DNA from: Pedobacter caeni
GTDB taxonomy: Bacteria > Bacteroidota > Bacteroidia > Sphingobacteriales > Sphingobacteriaceae
Length of the DNA: 64,000 nucleotides
Assembly: GCF_900129215.1 (NCBI RefSeq)
Contig: NZ_FQUQ01000001.1
Coordinates: 1,240,001-1,304,000 of the forward strand
Reading direction: 5' to 3'
The position numbers were made by a program, and so were the translations under genes. This document shows positions 42,274 to 50,311 of this stretch, one piece after another (within the stretch, counting starts at the first letter, position 1; each line of letters starts with the position of its first letter). The notes under the pieces are model-generated. The model ran no database searches. It saw nothing but the letters and a program-made list of their open reading frames with translations, and was not told where the DNA came from.

Positions 42274-44928
42274 TTAACGGAGATAATGCGCAATCTTCGA
42301 ATATAATTCCATCGGACTAAAAGGCTTGGATAAATAATCATTCATTCCGGAATCCAGCACTTTAACCTTAATCTCTGCCAGAACTGAAGCCGTTAAGGCA
42401 ATAATGGGGATATTTTTAAACCTTTCACCTTCCATTGCCCTGATTTCATAAGTGGCGGTATACCCATCCATCACCGGCATTTGTAAATCCATCAAAATAA
42501 GGTCGTAAGAATGTGTTTTAATTTTTTCTACTGCCTCCAGTCCAGTCCGGGCATAATCAATCTCCAGTCCCCATTTCTGCATAAATTTGCTGGCTACCAT
42601 AATGTTCACCTCATTATCTTCAGTCAGCAACACCTTATATCCTGCGAGGCTACTGAAATCTGACGATGATACCATGACCTTCTTGTGGACTGAGCTGAGC
42701 TGACTTCTTTTTAAAGGCAACCTGAAGGAGAATTTTGAACCTTTCCCCGGACTTGAATCCAGGCTGATCTCACTTCCCTGTAAATTTAACAGCCTTTTTG
42801 TGATGGCAAGACCGAGGCCGGTACCGCCGAAATGCCGGGTGGTATCTGCACTTGCCTGGGTAAAACTCTCAAAGATATACTCCTGTAAAGCATGATCGAT
42901 CCCTATTCCGGTATCAGTGACATAAAAATCAACATAAATAAATTTCTCATCGGTATGGTGGAGACGAATGTCTAATGATACCGATCCGGAAGGCGTAAAT
43001 TTCACAGCATTACTGATCAGGTTATTCAGGATTTGTGCGAGTCTTAATCCGTCACCAACTACGATTTCCGGCAACTGAGGATCAATACTCACTTTAAATG
43101 AAACTTCCTTTTTCTCTGCCTGCAGATGATGGGCGTGTTTCAGGCTGTTGACAAATTCTGCCAGATGGAAATCTATATTTTCAAAGATGACCTTCCCAGC
43201 TTCAATTTTGCTGTAATCCAGGATATCGTTGATCAGGCTCAACAGGTTATCACTGGAGAATTTCAAGGTCCTCAGGTTCTCTTCCTGCTCTTCTTTTGGG
43301 CCCTCCTGCAACAGAAGGTGCGTTATTCCGATTACTGCATTTAGTGGTGTCCTGATTTCATGACTCATATTGGAAAGGAACTGTTGCTTAGCCATGGCCG
43401 CTTCCTCGGCAATATGTTTTGCGTTCAGCAATTCAGTTTCTGCGCGTTTTTTATCGGTAATGTCCATGATTGCCCCCCTTAATTTGGATACGTTTCCATT
43501 CTCTATGATAGGAAGGCAAATGAAGCGGAGCCATTTCTCACTGTTCTTTGGCCGGACCTCCATATCAAAAGGCTGCTGCAGGTACAAGGCATTTCTTACC
43601 CCAGCATTAATCGCCTCTTCTTCCTCATAAAGTGCGGCGGCTTCTTCCAAAGAGGTGGCTTCAGTAATGTGTTCCCACAGCATATAAAGCTGTTTTGTTC
43701 TGTGTACAAATTTACTGCCCACCTCAAATTCCCATCCCCCGGTCTTGCTGATTTCCTGTGTGGCATCCAGCAGGCTTACTGTTCGTTCCAGTTCTTTCTG
43801 AGTCTCTCTTAATCCTTGTTCCGCAGCCCTCTGATCGGTAATGTCAAGCACAAAAGCAATCACATTTCCTTTATGATCCGGATGAGGAAATACATGGTTT
43901 TGATAAATCAGGACTTTTCCTTCTTTTTCTATTGAGGTGGTAAAGTTTCCAAACTCACCTGAAAGGGCCTTGCGCAGTTGCTCTTCTGCCATAGGAAACA
44001 CTTCAAATGCACTTTTACCGAGCATCTCTCCGTCCTTATAGCCTATTGCCTTTAATCCTGCACCCCCGGAACGCACAAAATTACCGGCAGGATCAACTTC
44101 ATAGATCATGATGGGAGAATTGTCCAGTAAGCCTTTTAACAAGAGGCTTTGCTCTTCAAATTCCTGCTGTAATTTTACCCGTTCAGAGATATCCTGACAA
44201 AAAACGGTCATTCCCTTTACCTCTCCCTGATCGTTAAACATCGGATTACAGATCATGCTAAAATAGGCCCTGTATAAGCCGGGTTCACCGAATTCTTCTA
44301 TGGACTCCACAGTCCTCCCCAACATCACCTCATCAAATATCTCTCTGGTCCTTCCGGCATCAACCCCGGCAACATCCGTATAATTGTCTCCGATTTTGAT
44401 GTCCACACCTCTGGCGATCTTCATCTGTTTCCGGTGTGAACTGTTATAGGCGGTATAATTGAAATTATGATCAAAAGAAAAAACACTGGCACTCGTGCTT
44501 TCCAGTAGCGACTGAAGAATGAAAACTTCCTTTTCCAGTTTTTCTTTAGCCAGATGATCCCCAACAATTTGCTCAATAGTGCCATAGTACCCCGAAAGGA
44601 CCCCGGCTTCCAATACCGGAGCCAGACGAACAGCCACATAACCTAAGGATTGATTCTCATTGAAAAGTTGAAAAGGGCTTTGAAAAACCCCGCTATTTCT
44701 TGCTTTGAATAAATTCCATTCCTTTAAAAAAAGAATGCCCTCTTCTTTTCCAATTGGCCTTAACCATTCTTTACTGATGGATTGTGATTCAGAAAAGCCC
44801 AGGATTTCCCGGCATTTGGCACTCATGTATAAGCAACTGTCTGTAGTATCCAACAGGAAGTTGCCTCCTGCAGAAATGTCATTAATAGCATTGAGTATTC
44901 CCTCACTCATCCCCGGTAGCTCCCTCAT
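42274..44928 (-). CDS. Hybrid sensor histidine kinase with PAS domains and receiver
   Basis: An 884-residue soluble kinase: about four PAS-like sensor repeats (residues 15-125, 140-250, 265-365 and 385-495), a HisKA domain with SNMSHEIRTPLN (H523), an ATPase domain (NLISNAVKFTPSG, DTGIGI, GTGLGLAIT) and a C-terminal receiver with ILMDLQMPVMDG (D814). No membrane helix, so it senses an internal signal. It is followed after 64 bases by the Gfo/Idh/MocA gene and preceded by an unknown beta-propeller-like gene (13 bases). Confidence 0.93.
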   Translation of the reverse strand: MRELPGMSEGILNAINDISAGGNFLLDTTDSCLYMSAKCREILGFSESQSISKEWLRPIGKEEGILFLKEWNLFKARNSGVFQSPFQLFNENQSLGYVAVRLAPVLEAGVLSGYYGTIEQIVGDHLAKEKLEKEVFILQSLLESTSASVFSFDHNFNYTAYNSSHRKQMKIARGVDIKIGDNYTDVAGVDAGRTREIFDEVMLGRTVESIEEFGEPGLYRAYFSMICNPMFNDQGEVKGMTVFCQDISERVKLQQEFEEQSLLLKGLLDNSPIMIYEVDPAGNFVRSGGAGLKAIGYKDGEMLGKSAFEVFPMAEEQLRKALSGEFGNFTTSIEKEGKVLIYQNHVFPHPDHKGNVIAFVLDITDQRAAEQGLRETQKELERTVSLLDATQEISKTGGWEFEVGSKFVHRTKQLYMLWEHITEATSLEEAAALYEEEEAINAGVRNALYLQQPFDMEVRPKNSEKWLRFICLPIIENGNVSKLRGAIMDITDKKRAETELLNAKHIAEEAAMAKQQFLSNMSHEIRTPLNAVIGITHLLLQEGPKEEQEENLRTLKFSSDNLLSLINDILDYSKIEAGKVIFENIDFHLAEFVNSLKHAHHLQAEKKEVSFKVSIDPQLPEIVVGDGLRLAQILNNLISNAVKFTPSGSVSLDIRLHHTDEKFIYVDFYVTDTGIGIDHALQEYIFESFTQASADTTRHFGGTGLGLAITKRLLNLQGSEISLDSSPGKGSKFSFRLPLKRSQLSSVHKKVMVSSSDFSSLAGYKVLLTEDNEVNIMVASKFMQKWGLEIDYARTGLEAVEKIKTHSYDLILMDLQMPVMDGYTATYEIRAMEGERFKNIPIIALTASVLAEIKVKVLDSGMNDYLSKPFSPMELYSKIAHYLR

Positions 44929-44941
44929 TTAATATTGTAAA

Positions 44942-45775
44942 TTAGTGTTTCAAATTTAGCAGATAAATGTCTGCCTGCAACGCATCGCTATCATTGTCTT
45001 CACATAACAGGAAGGAAATCTCGTTCTCTTTTTTATGTTTTAAGGTGAGTCCTTCAAACTTATGGCGGTCGGAGATTTCTTTTGTAAAGTCGATCTTCAT
45101 GGTTTTGAGGGATATACTGCCAATGATGCTACCTAAAACCTCGCCATCATGATAAGTCGAATTTGTATTTTCCGCTGCCGCTAAAAAGTAAAGTTTATCC
45201 TCTACCTGAACCGCATCTGTGAAACCAGTGCGCACTCCTTTAATTTCGGGAAGCTGCAATTCTGTAAATGTGATTTCAGGATCTGCTGTCAGGCTTTTAC
45301 CATGAACGGTAAACACCATGTTTTTGCCGGAGTTTCCATTTCCACGATTGAAAAAATACCAGGCCGCTTCAGTACGGACCACGCCTTCAATGTTAAAGCT
45401 TTCGCTGTTCAATCCGGCGACCGCCTGCATCCTTTTGTATAATGTGGCTAAATCAATAACAGAAAGCACTTCTTTAGTCACTGCATTTAACTGAATCATT
45501 TTATTCCTGTTTTCTGTAGAACCAGAGCCAAACAGGTAGAATGAATCTCCGTAAAAAGCCAGGGCTTCGAAATCTGGTTTGAGCTTCTTTGCTATATTTT
45601 CAGCAGGGTGTTCGCTGAGTGCATGGCGTTTTAGTGCAGCCGTTTTCAGTTCATATTCATAGAAATAAGAACTGTTGTCTCCAATCACATGAAGCGAATT
45701 GTCCTTTAAAAATAAACCAGATGCAGAGCCAATCCCTATAATATGTAACAGTAATTCAAGTGTAAACCTATTCAT
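44942..45775 (-). CDS. Unknown beta-propeller-like protein
   Basis: A 277-residue protein with repeated beta-rich stretches (FLKDNSLHVIGDNSSYFYEYE, FEALAFYGDSFYLFGSGS, DAVQVEDKLYFLAAAENTN, FEGLTLKHKKENEISFLLCE), which fits a small propeller or phytase-like fold. No strong signal peptide, although the first 20 residues are hydrophobic. It may belong to a Bacteroidetes DUF family (DUF6929 is my guess). It lies between a serine hydrolase and the hybrid kinase on one strand. Confidence 0.7.
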   Translation of the reverse strand: MNRFTLELLLHIIGIGSASGLFLKDNSLHVIGDNSSYFYEYELKTAALKRHALSEHPAENIAKKLKPDFEALAFYGDSFYLFGSGSTENRNKMIQLNAVTKEVLSVIDLATLYKRMQAVAGLNSESFNIEGVVRTEAAWYFFNRGNGNSGKNMVFTVHGKSLTADPEITFTELQLPEIKGVRTGFTDAVQVEDKLYFLAAAENTNSTYHDGEVLGSIIGSISLKTMKIDFTKEISDRHKFEGLTLKHKKENEISFLLCEDNDSDALQADIYLLNLKH

Positions 45776-45782
45776 TCCCTAA

Positions 45783-45843
45783 TTTCCTATTCTAAACTAT
45801 TTACGTTTCTATTCTCTTTACATTTCTATTCTAAACTCTTTAC
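45783..45843. repeat. Short imperfect tandem repeats at end of serine hydrolase gene
   Basis: The unit TATTCTAAACTnTTTAC appears at about 45788-45804 and 45827-45843, with a shortened copy TATTCTCTTTAC between. The last copy codes for the C-terminus of the serine hydrolase (VKSLE and stop), the others lie in the gap after it. It looks like a small local duplication. Confidence 0.5.
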
Positions 45844-47640
45844 AATTTTGGCTGCATTATCATTGTTTGGATTCAATTTCAAGGCTTTCAGGTAATTCTC
45901 CTTGCCCAGCTTTTTATCTCCATCTGCAAGGTAAGCCTCACCTAAACTGTCGTATACGTCGCTCTCTTCAGGATAAAGAAAGGCATTGACTTTAAACAAA
46001 TCTATTGCCTTTTTTATTTCTTTGATGCGGAGCAAACGATACCCCATATCAGTGAGGTACCGCTGTCCTACCGTATGGTAGTCCGGGTGTTCCTTTTTCA
46101 TTTGCTGATAAGCAGCCAATGCCTGATCAAACTGCCCCTCAAGAATAAATTCATAAGGCACTTTTTCATCCGTTTTCATTACAGGGTTGATGTACTTAAC
46201 CGCATCTGTTCCCCAGATAAAAGCAAGGTGTTTGACCTGATCAGCAGGATTAATCACCACCTTAATTTTATAGTCGGAACTGTTGGCCACCACAAAAGTA
46301 TGGTCTGCAATTTTAAACAACTCTTCAGGCTGTTCAGAATTTTTCATCAAAAAGACTTTCCCTCCTTCTCTGTATATCCTCATTAAATCAGATCTGTCTG
46401 TCCGGTAACGTCCCGACAGGTAATCCAGCTCTCCTTTGTCCAGCTCCAGCTTCTGATAAACCGGGGACACGTAGTTTGGCCAGTTATAGGTCGCTGCCAC
46501 TGCACGGATCAGCTCATCCACCAGAGGAGGTTGATTTCCGTTGGTCAGTACCACGACCCCATCCCCACTGTCTTTACTGGCCGTAAACCGGCTGGAAAAA
46601 CCTTCGTTCCAGCCCCCATGGCCAAAGTATCGGTCATTTCCTTTTTTTTCCAGAAAGATTCCAAGCCCTTCAAACTCTTCAATAAAAGGACTGACCATTT
46701 GAACTGCCATGGCCTGCGACAACACCTTTTTGCTTTGCCCTTTGATGGTCAGTTGCAAATCTATCGCAAATTTCGCCAGGTCTTCGGCAGTGGTCCATAA
46801 ACCTGCGGGGGCCATTTCAGGATAAGTATGTCTTTTTCCTTTCGTTTCTGAGCCATCAGGAAGATATCCTGTAGCGGCAAATTTCAGCCTGTCTGCAGGG
46901 AGTGGCTGCCGGTAACTGCTGTTTTTCATGCCCAATGGGCCAAGCACCAACTCATCCATGATCTGCGGAAAAGGTTTCCCCTCCAAATCGATCAGCATTT
47001 GCTGCATCACGCAGTATCCTCCTCCGGAGTACCTGAAAGTTCCGCCCGGTACTTTATCTACCCGTATCGCCGGAGAATTTGCAGGTTTCTTTCCATCCAG
47101 AACCTCTGTTAGCGTGGGTATTTTTTCAGAAACGGGATAGCCCGCGAAGCCACCTACAGTAAGCCCTCCGCTATGACTCAGCAAATGTTTCAGGTTTACT
47201 TTTTTCTCTTTGGTAAACTGGTTGTCAGGAAGTTTCCATGATTTAAGGTAAGTGTTCACATTCTCCTCCGGATTGATTTTCCCACGCTCCACTTCTTTTA
47301 ATGCCGCATAGGCACTAACCGGTTTACTGATGGAAGCGGCCTGGAACAAGGTTTGATTGGTTACCGGCTGTTTAGTCCCCCGGTCCACAATCCCATAGCT
47401 CTTTGCCCATACCACTTTTGAATTTTTAATCACCGCGATGCTCAGGCCAGGAACACCGAAATGTTTCATCCGCCCTTCAATCGTCCAGACGGAATCGCCC
47501 ACAAAGCGGTTGGGACGAATGAGTCCGGATTCTACTTTTCTGATCTGGGCTTCCGTCTCCCGGTCATATTGTGCATAAATATTTGAATATTGTAAGGAAA
47601 TGAGCAGGAAGAAGCCCAATACTGATGCGTTTTTTTTCAT
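45826..47640 (-). CDS. Exported serine hydrolase (beta-lactamase/DD-peptidase fold) with TPR tail
   Basis: A 604-residue protein with a signal peptide (about 1-24). The class C beta-lactamase-like domain has the SxxK motif AASISKPVSA (S103, K106), the YxG/N-type FRYSGGGY (about 208-215) and a KTG equivalent FGHGGWNEGF. A TPR region follows the domain (about 500-604; DSLGEAYLADGDKKLGKENYLKALKLNP). The family includes beta-lactamases, DD-peptidases and esterases, so the substrate is open. The end of the gene lies in a small tandem repeat. Confidence 0.9.
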   Translation of the reverse strand: MKKNASVLGFFLLISLQYSNIYAQYDRETEAQIRKVESGLIRPNRFVGDSVWTIEGRMKHFGVPGLSIAVIKNSKVVWAKSYGIVDRGTKQPVTNQTLFQAASISKPVSAYAALKEVERGKINPEENVNTYLKSWKLPDNQFTKEKKVNLKHLLSHSGGLTVGGFAGYPVSEKIPTLTEVLDGKKPANSPAIRVDKVPGGTFRYSGGGYCVMQQMLIDLEGKPFPQIMDELVLGPLGMKNSSYRQPLPADRLKFAATGYLPDGSETKGKRHTYPEMAPAGLWTTAEDLAKFAIDLQLTIKGQSKKVLSQAMAVQMVSPFIEEFEGLGIFLEKKGNDRYFGHGGWNEGFSSRFTASKDSGDGVVVLTNGNQPPLVDELIRAVAATYNWPNYVSPVYQKLELDKGELDYLSGRYRTDRSDLMRIYREGGKVFLMKNSEQPEELFKIADHTFVVANSSDYKIKVVINPADQVKHLAFIWGTDAVKYINPVMKTDEKVPYEFILEGQFDQALAAYQQMKKEHPDYHTVGQRYLTDMGYRLLRIKEIKKAIDLFKVNAFLYPEESDVYDSLGEAYLADGDKKLGKENYLKALKLNPNNDNAAKIVKSLE

Positions 47641-47735
47641 CTTTGCAATAATGGTGATTAACAGGGGTTGATTATTCTACTATGCCAATATATGGCTTTT
47701 AGCTTAAAATATAAGCCCGCTAAACCCGTTAAAAC

Positions 47736-47779
47736 ATCAATTGTTGATATTTATTGATATATACTATTGGCCAATATCA
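47736..47779 (+). promoter_or_regulatory. Array of TTGAT half-sites upstream of kinase operon
   Basis: TTGATAT occurs at 47744-47750 and 47754-47760 (10-base spacing). An inverted ATCAA lies at 47736-47740 and ATATCA at 47774-47779, and TATTGGCCAATA at 47765-47776 is a perfect palindrome. They lie 40-80 bases before the first gene of the operon and also upstream of the divergent serine hydrolase, so could control either. Confidence 0.5.
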
Positions 47780-47815
47780 TTATATTCAGTTCTAATTAGC
47801 TACTTAAGATTAAAA

Positions 47816-48766
47816 ATGACTACAAAACCTACTTTTTGGCAACGTATAGGCATCCAGGATTGGTTCTTAAATGACAACAGTACCAAATCATCTGCCAAGC
47901 TAAAGCCACTTACGCCCAACATAGTTTATAAATACATCATCCAGAGGTTTCAGGAATCCATTGCTGAGTTGTCATTTGCCGAACGCATTGTGTTCTACCA
48001 TGAGTTTATCATTTGCCTCAACGCAGACGATTACAGGGAATTTGTAGACAACAAGAAAGGCATATTGGGATTGGTTGCTCAGGAATCAGTAGATAATTTC
48101 TACGTGTTGCTGAACAAACAGGCGGCATCGGGAAAAAAGGTAGAACCTTCCAGCAACAAATGGGTTTTCCGCTTTGTATCCCATCCTGATTACCGTCGCG
48201 GAGACATCAGCTTTATCGGTAAGCTCCTGCCCGACAGCAACCTTAAAGACGAAAACCTGCGGGTTACCTTTATCCCCAGACAAACCGGGCTTGCCCAGAC
48301 TTTTGACATGGACAATGACCTGCTGAAGGATTTCATCTTTTACAGTGAAGGTTATTATGAGATTCCTTACATGGCAGATTTAAAAATGCCCGATAAGGCT
48401 CCTGAAAATAAAAAGACCGGTACCCTTGCCCGCTTTGAAACGACTTTGCCAAACAAAGCCTATGCTGGTCAGAAGCTGGAATACCTGATGAAGGCAGAAG
48501 ATATTGTGATCTCCGGAAACGAAGAAACGAGTGAAGGCGCACATATTTTCAAAATCCCTTCAGAATGGGTAAACAGCCCTCACCTGAAAGTTCATTACAA
48601 CAACGCAGAGGATAAGTTTTACCTGGCCTCTTTTGGGGAAAAGACGATCGTGAATGAGAACCTCGTAGAACGGAGTGATATCTATGGGCCCAAATGGATC
48701 GAGCTTCCGCTCAATTCAAGAATTATCCTTAACGGAATTATTGGCATCAATATTTTTAAACCCTGA
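47816..48766 (+). CDS. FHA-like domain protein, first gene of Ser/Thr signalling operon
   Basis: About 316 residues from ATG at 47816 (MTTKPTFWQRIGIQDWFL); the longer frame upstream is not convincing. The N-terminal two thirds (about 30-230) is a helical then beta-rich region I cannot name. Residues about 225-316 resemble a degenerate FHA domain: DIVISGNEETSEG, then NSPHLKVHYN in place of the usual SRxHaxI, and a final LNGIIGINIF. It may recognise phosphothreonine proteins made by the kinase in the same operon. Stop and next small gene are three bases apart. Confidence 0.75.
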   Translation: MTTKPTFWQRIGIQDWFLNDNSTKSSAKLKPLTPNIVYKYIIQRFQESIAELSFAERIVFYHEFIICLNADDYREFVDNKKGILGLVAQESVDNFYVLLNKQAASGKKVEPSSNKWVFRFVSHPDYRRGDISFIGKLLPDSNLKDENLRVTFIPRQTGLAQTFDMDNDLLKDFIFYSEGYYEIPYMADLKMPDKAPENKKTGTLARFETTLPNKAYAGQKLEYLMKAEDIVISGNEETSEGAHIFKIPSEWVNSPHLKVHYNNAEDKFYLASFGEKTIVNENLVERSDIYGPKWIELPLNSRIILNGIIGINIFKP

Positions 48767-48769
48767 TAT

Positions 48770-48859
48770 ATGTCACATGCCTTATCTATAGCGTTATTAG
48801 TACTGTGTGTGGTCTTGTTGATTGCACATTTCAACGACATTAAAAATTCGCCCAAATAG
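48770..48859 (+). CDS. 29-residue single-pass membrane peptide
   Basis: A very short gene, ATG at 48770 and TAG at 48857-48859, coding MSHALSIALLVLCVVLLIAH followed by FNDIKNSPK. Residues 3-20 form a hydrophobic helix; a short polar tail follows. It begins three bases after the FHA-like gene and ends one base before the phosphatase gene, so it is tightly embedded in the operon. A small membrane partner of the phosphatase, kinase or synthase is likely, but this is inference from position. Confidence 0.7.
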   Translation: MSHALSIALLVLCVVLLIAHFNDIKNSPK

Positions 48860-48860
48860 A

Positions 48861-50306
48861 ATGGACAATAATTATTTTGGAATAACCGACATTGGAAAAG
48901 TTCGCGACAATAATGAAGATGCCTTTATTGCGGAACGCAGCTCAGGTAATGATTTTGTAATTGCCTGCGTTATTGATGGTGTTGGCGGATATTCTGGCGG
49001 TGAAATCGCAGCAGACATTACCAGGAAATCGATACTTCATCACCTGACAAATCCGGATAAAAACGATTTGCCCCGACTGATGAGGGAAGCGATCCTTGCC
49101 GCGGATGCACAGATTATTGTGGAGAAGCAAAGGGTAAAAGGACATGAAAATATGGCCTGTGTATTGACATTGGCTGTAGTAGACCTGCACAAAAACAAAC
49201 TATACTATATCCATGTGGGTGATACAAGGTTGTATCTCCTGCGCGACAATTCCTTAATCAAGATCTCAAAAGACCAGTCTTTTGTTGGGTTTATGGAGGA
49301 TTCCGGCAGGCTTACCGAAGAGCAGGCCATGCAGCATCCTAAACGCAATGAGATCAACAAAGCCCTTGGCTTTGGGATGGGAATGGCCGGACAGGAAGAT
49401 TACCTGGAATCCGGAGAATCTCCTTTCCTTCCCGGTGATCTGTTGCTGTTGTGCAGTGACGGGCTTTCGGACATGGTGAATAAACAAGAGATGATCAGCG
49501 TGTTAACTTCCGGAATCTCTATTAAAGAAAAAGGTGTTCAGCTGATCAATGCGGCAAATAAAAACGGAGGTTTAGATAACATCACGGTGGTGTTGGTAGA
49601 AAACGATAAGCAATCGCAGGTACATGAGCTGACCAAGCCGGTTAGCAAATCAAAGAAACCGAACGCTACTCCCGGGAATGAAACTGTTGCTGTAAATGAA
49701 ACTGGTCCTGTGAATGAAACTGCTGCTCCAAAAACTCAACCTGTGCAAAAAAGCAATAACAATACCATTACCCTGCTTGTTGGCCTTTGTTTAATTCTTC
49801 TGGCGGCCTGTGTTTATCTATTCTGGCAAAAGCACCAGTTGGACAATACAAAATCTCCTTTGCCGGGAAACCAGACGCATGTCCGGAATCCTCAGGAACT
49901 GAAGCTTCAGGCAGCACTGGATCAGCTGAAGGGAAATACCCTGACCTTAACAGACTCCATGTTTAAGTCGCCGGTGATCCTCACTGAATCTTTGCATTTT
50001 AACAAAGATTCCCTGTTCATCATTTCCAAAAATCAACTGATCATTAAAAGTGATTCCACCTTTAGAGGAAATGCGATGATCATCCAATCCACCAGCAATT
50101 ATGTATACCTGGAGAACCTCAGTTTTGAGGACTTCAATACGGCGATATCTTCACAAAACAATGCACTCGTGTTAAAAAACGTACAGTTTAAAAACTCACC
50201 TAATGCCATACAAACCATTTATGATTTGCCGGCAAAAGGGTATATCAACGGGAAGATCTCCCGCAGTACATTTAAGGCTGATTCCATACCAAACACTTCC
50301 AAATAA
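48861..50306 (+). CDS. Membrane PP2C-type Ser/Thr phosphatase with extracytoplasmic domain
   Basis: A 481-residue protein starting MDNNYFGITDIGKVRDNNED. The cytoplasmic PP2C domain (about 1-240) has the metal motifs VRDNNEDAF, VIDGVGG (D39), LLLCSDGLSD and GLDNITVVLV. A Pro/Thr/Asn-rich linker leads to one membrane helix (about 301-322; NTITLLVGLCLILLAACVYLF). The outer part (about 345-470) has repeating short strands ending in hydrophobic Ile/Val/Leu (LILTESL-type, SLFIISKNQLIIKSD, YVYLENLSF, ALVLKNVQF), suggesting a beta-helix. It should reverse kinase phosphorylation and may sense the wall or periplasm. Confidence 0.92.
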   Translation: MDNNYFGITDIGKVRDNNEDAFIAERSSGNDFVIACVIDGVGGYSGGEIAADITRKSILHHLTNPDKNDLPRLMREAILAADAQIIVEKQRVKGHENMACVLTLAVVDLHKNKLYYIHVGDTRLYLLRDNSLIKISKDQSFVGFMEDSGRLTEEQAMQHPKRNEINKALGFGMGMAGQEDYLESGESPFLPGDLLLLCSDGLSDMVNKQEMISVLTSGISIKEKGVQLINAANKNGGLDNITVVLVENDKQSQVHELTKPVSKSKKPNATPGNETVAVNETGPVNETAAPKTQPVQKSNNNTITLLVGLCLILLAACVYLFWQKHQLDNTKSPLPGNQTHVRNPQELKLQAALDQLKGNTLTLTDSMFKSPVILTESLHFNKDSLFIISKNQLIIKSDSTFRGNAMIIQSTSNYVYLENLSFEDFNTAISSQNNALVLKNVQFKNSPNAIQTIYDLPAKGYINGKISRSTFKADSIPNTSK

Positions 50307-50311
50307 GCAAA

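Noticed and set aside
41220..42341. Longer N-terminus of the Gfo/Idh/MocA gene
   Set aside because: The extra 44 codons come before a Rossmann fold that starts normally at 42209 and run into the hybrid-kinase gene.
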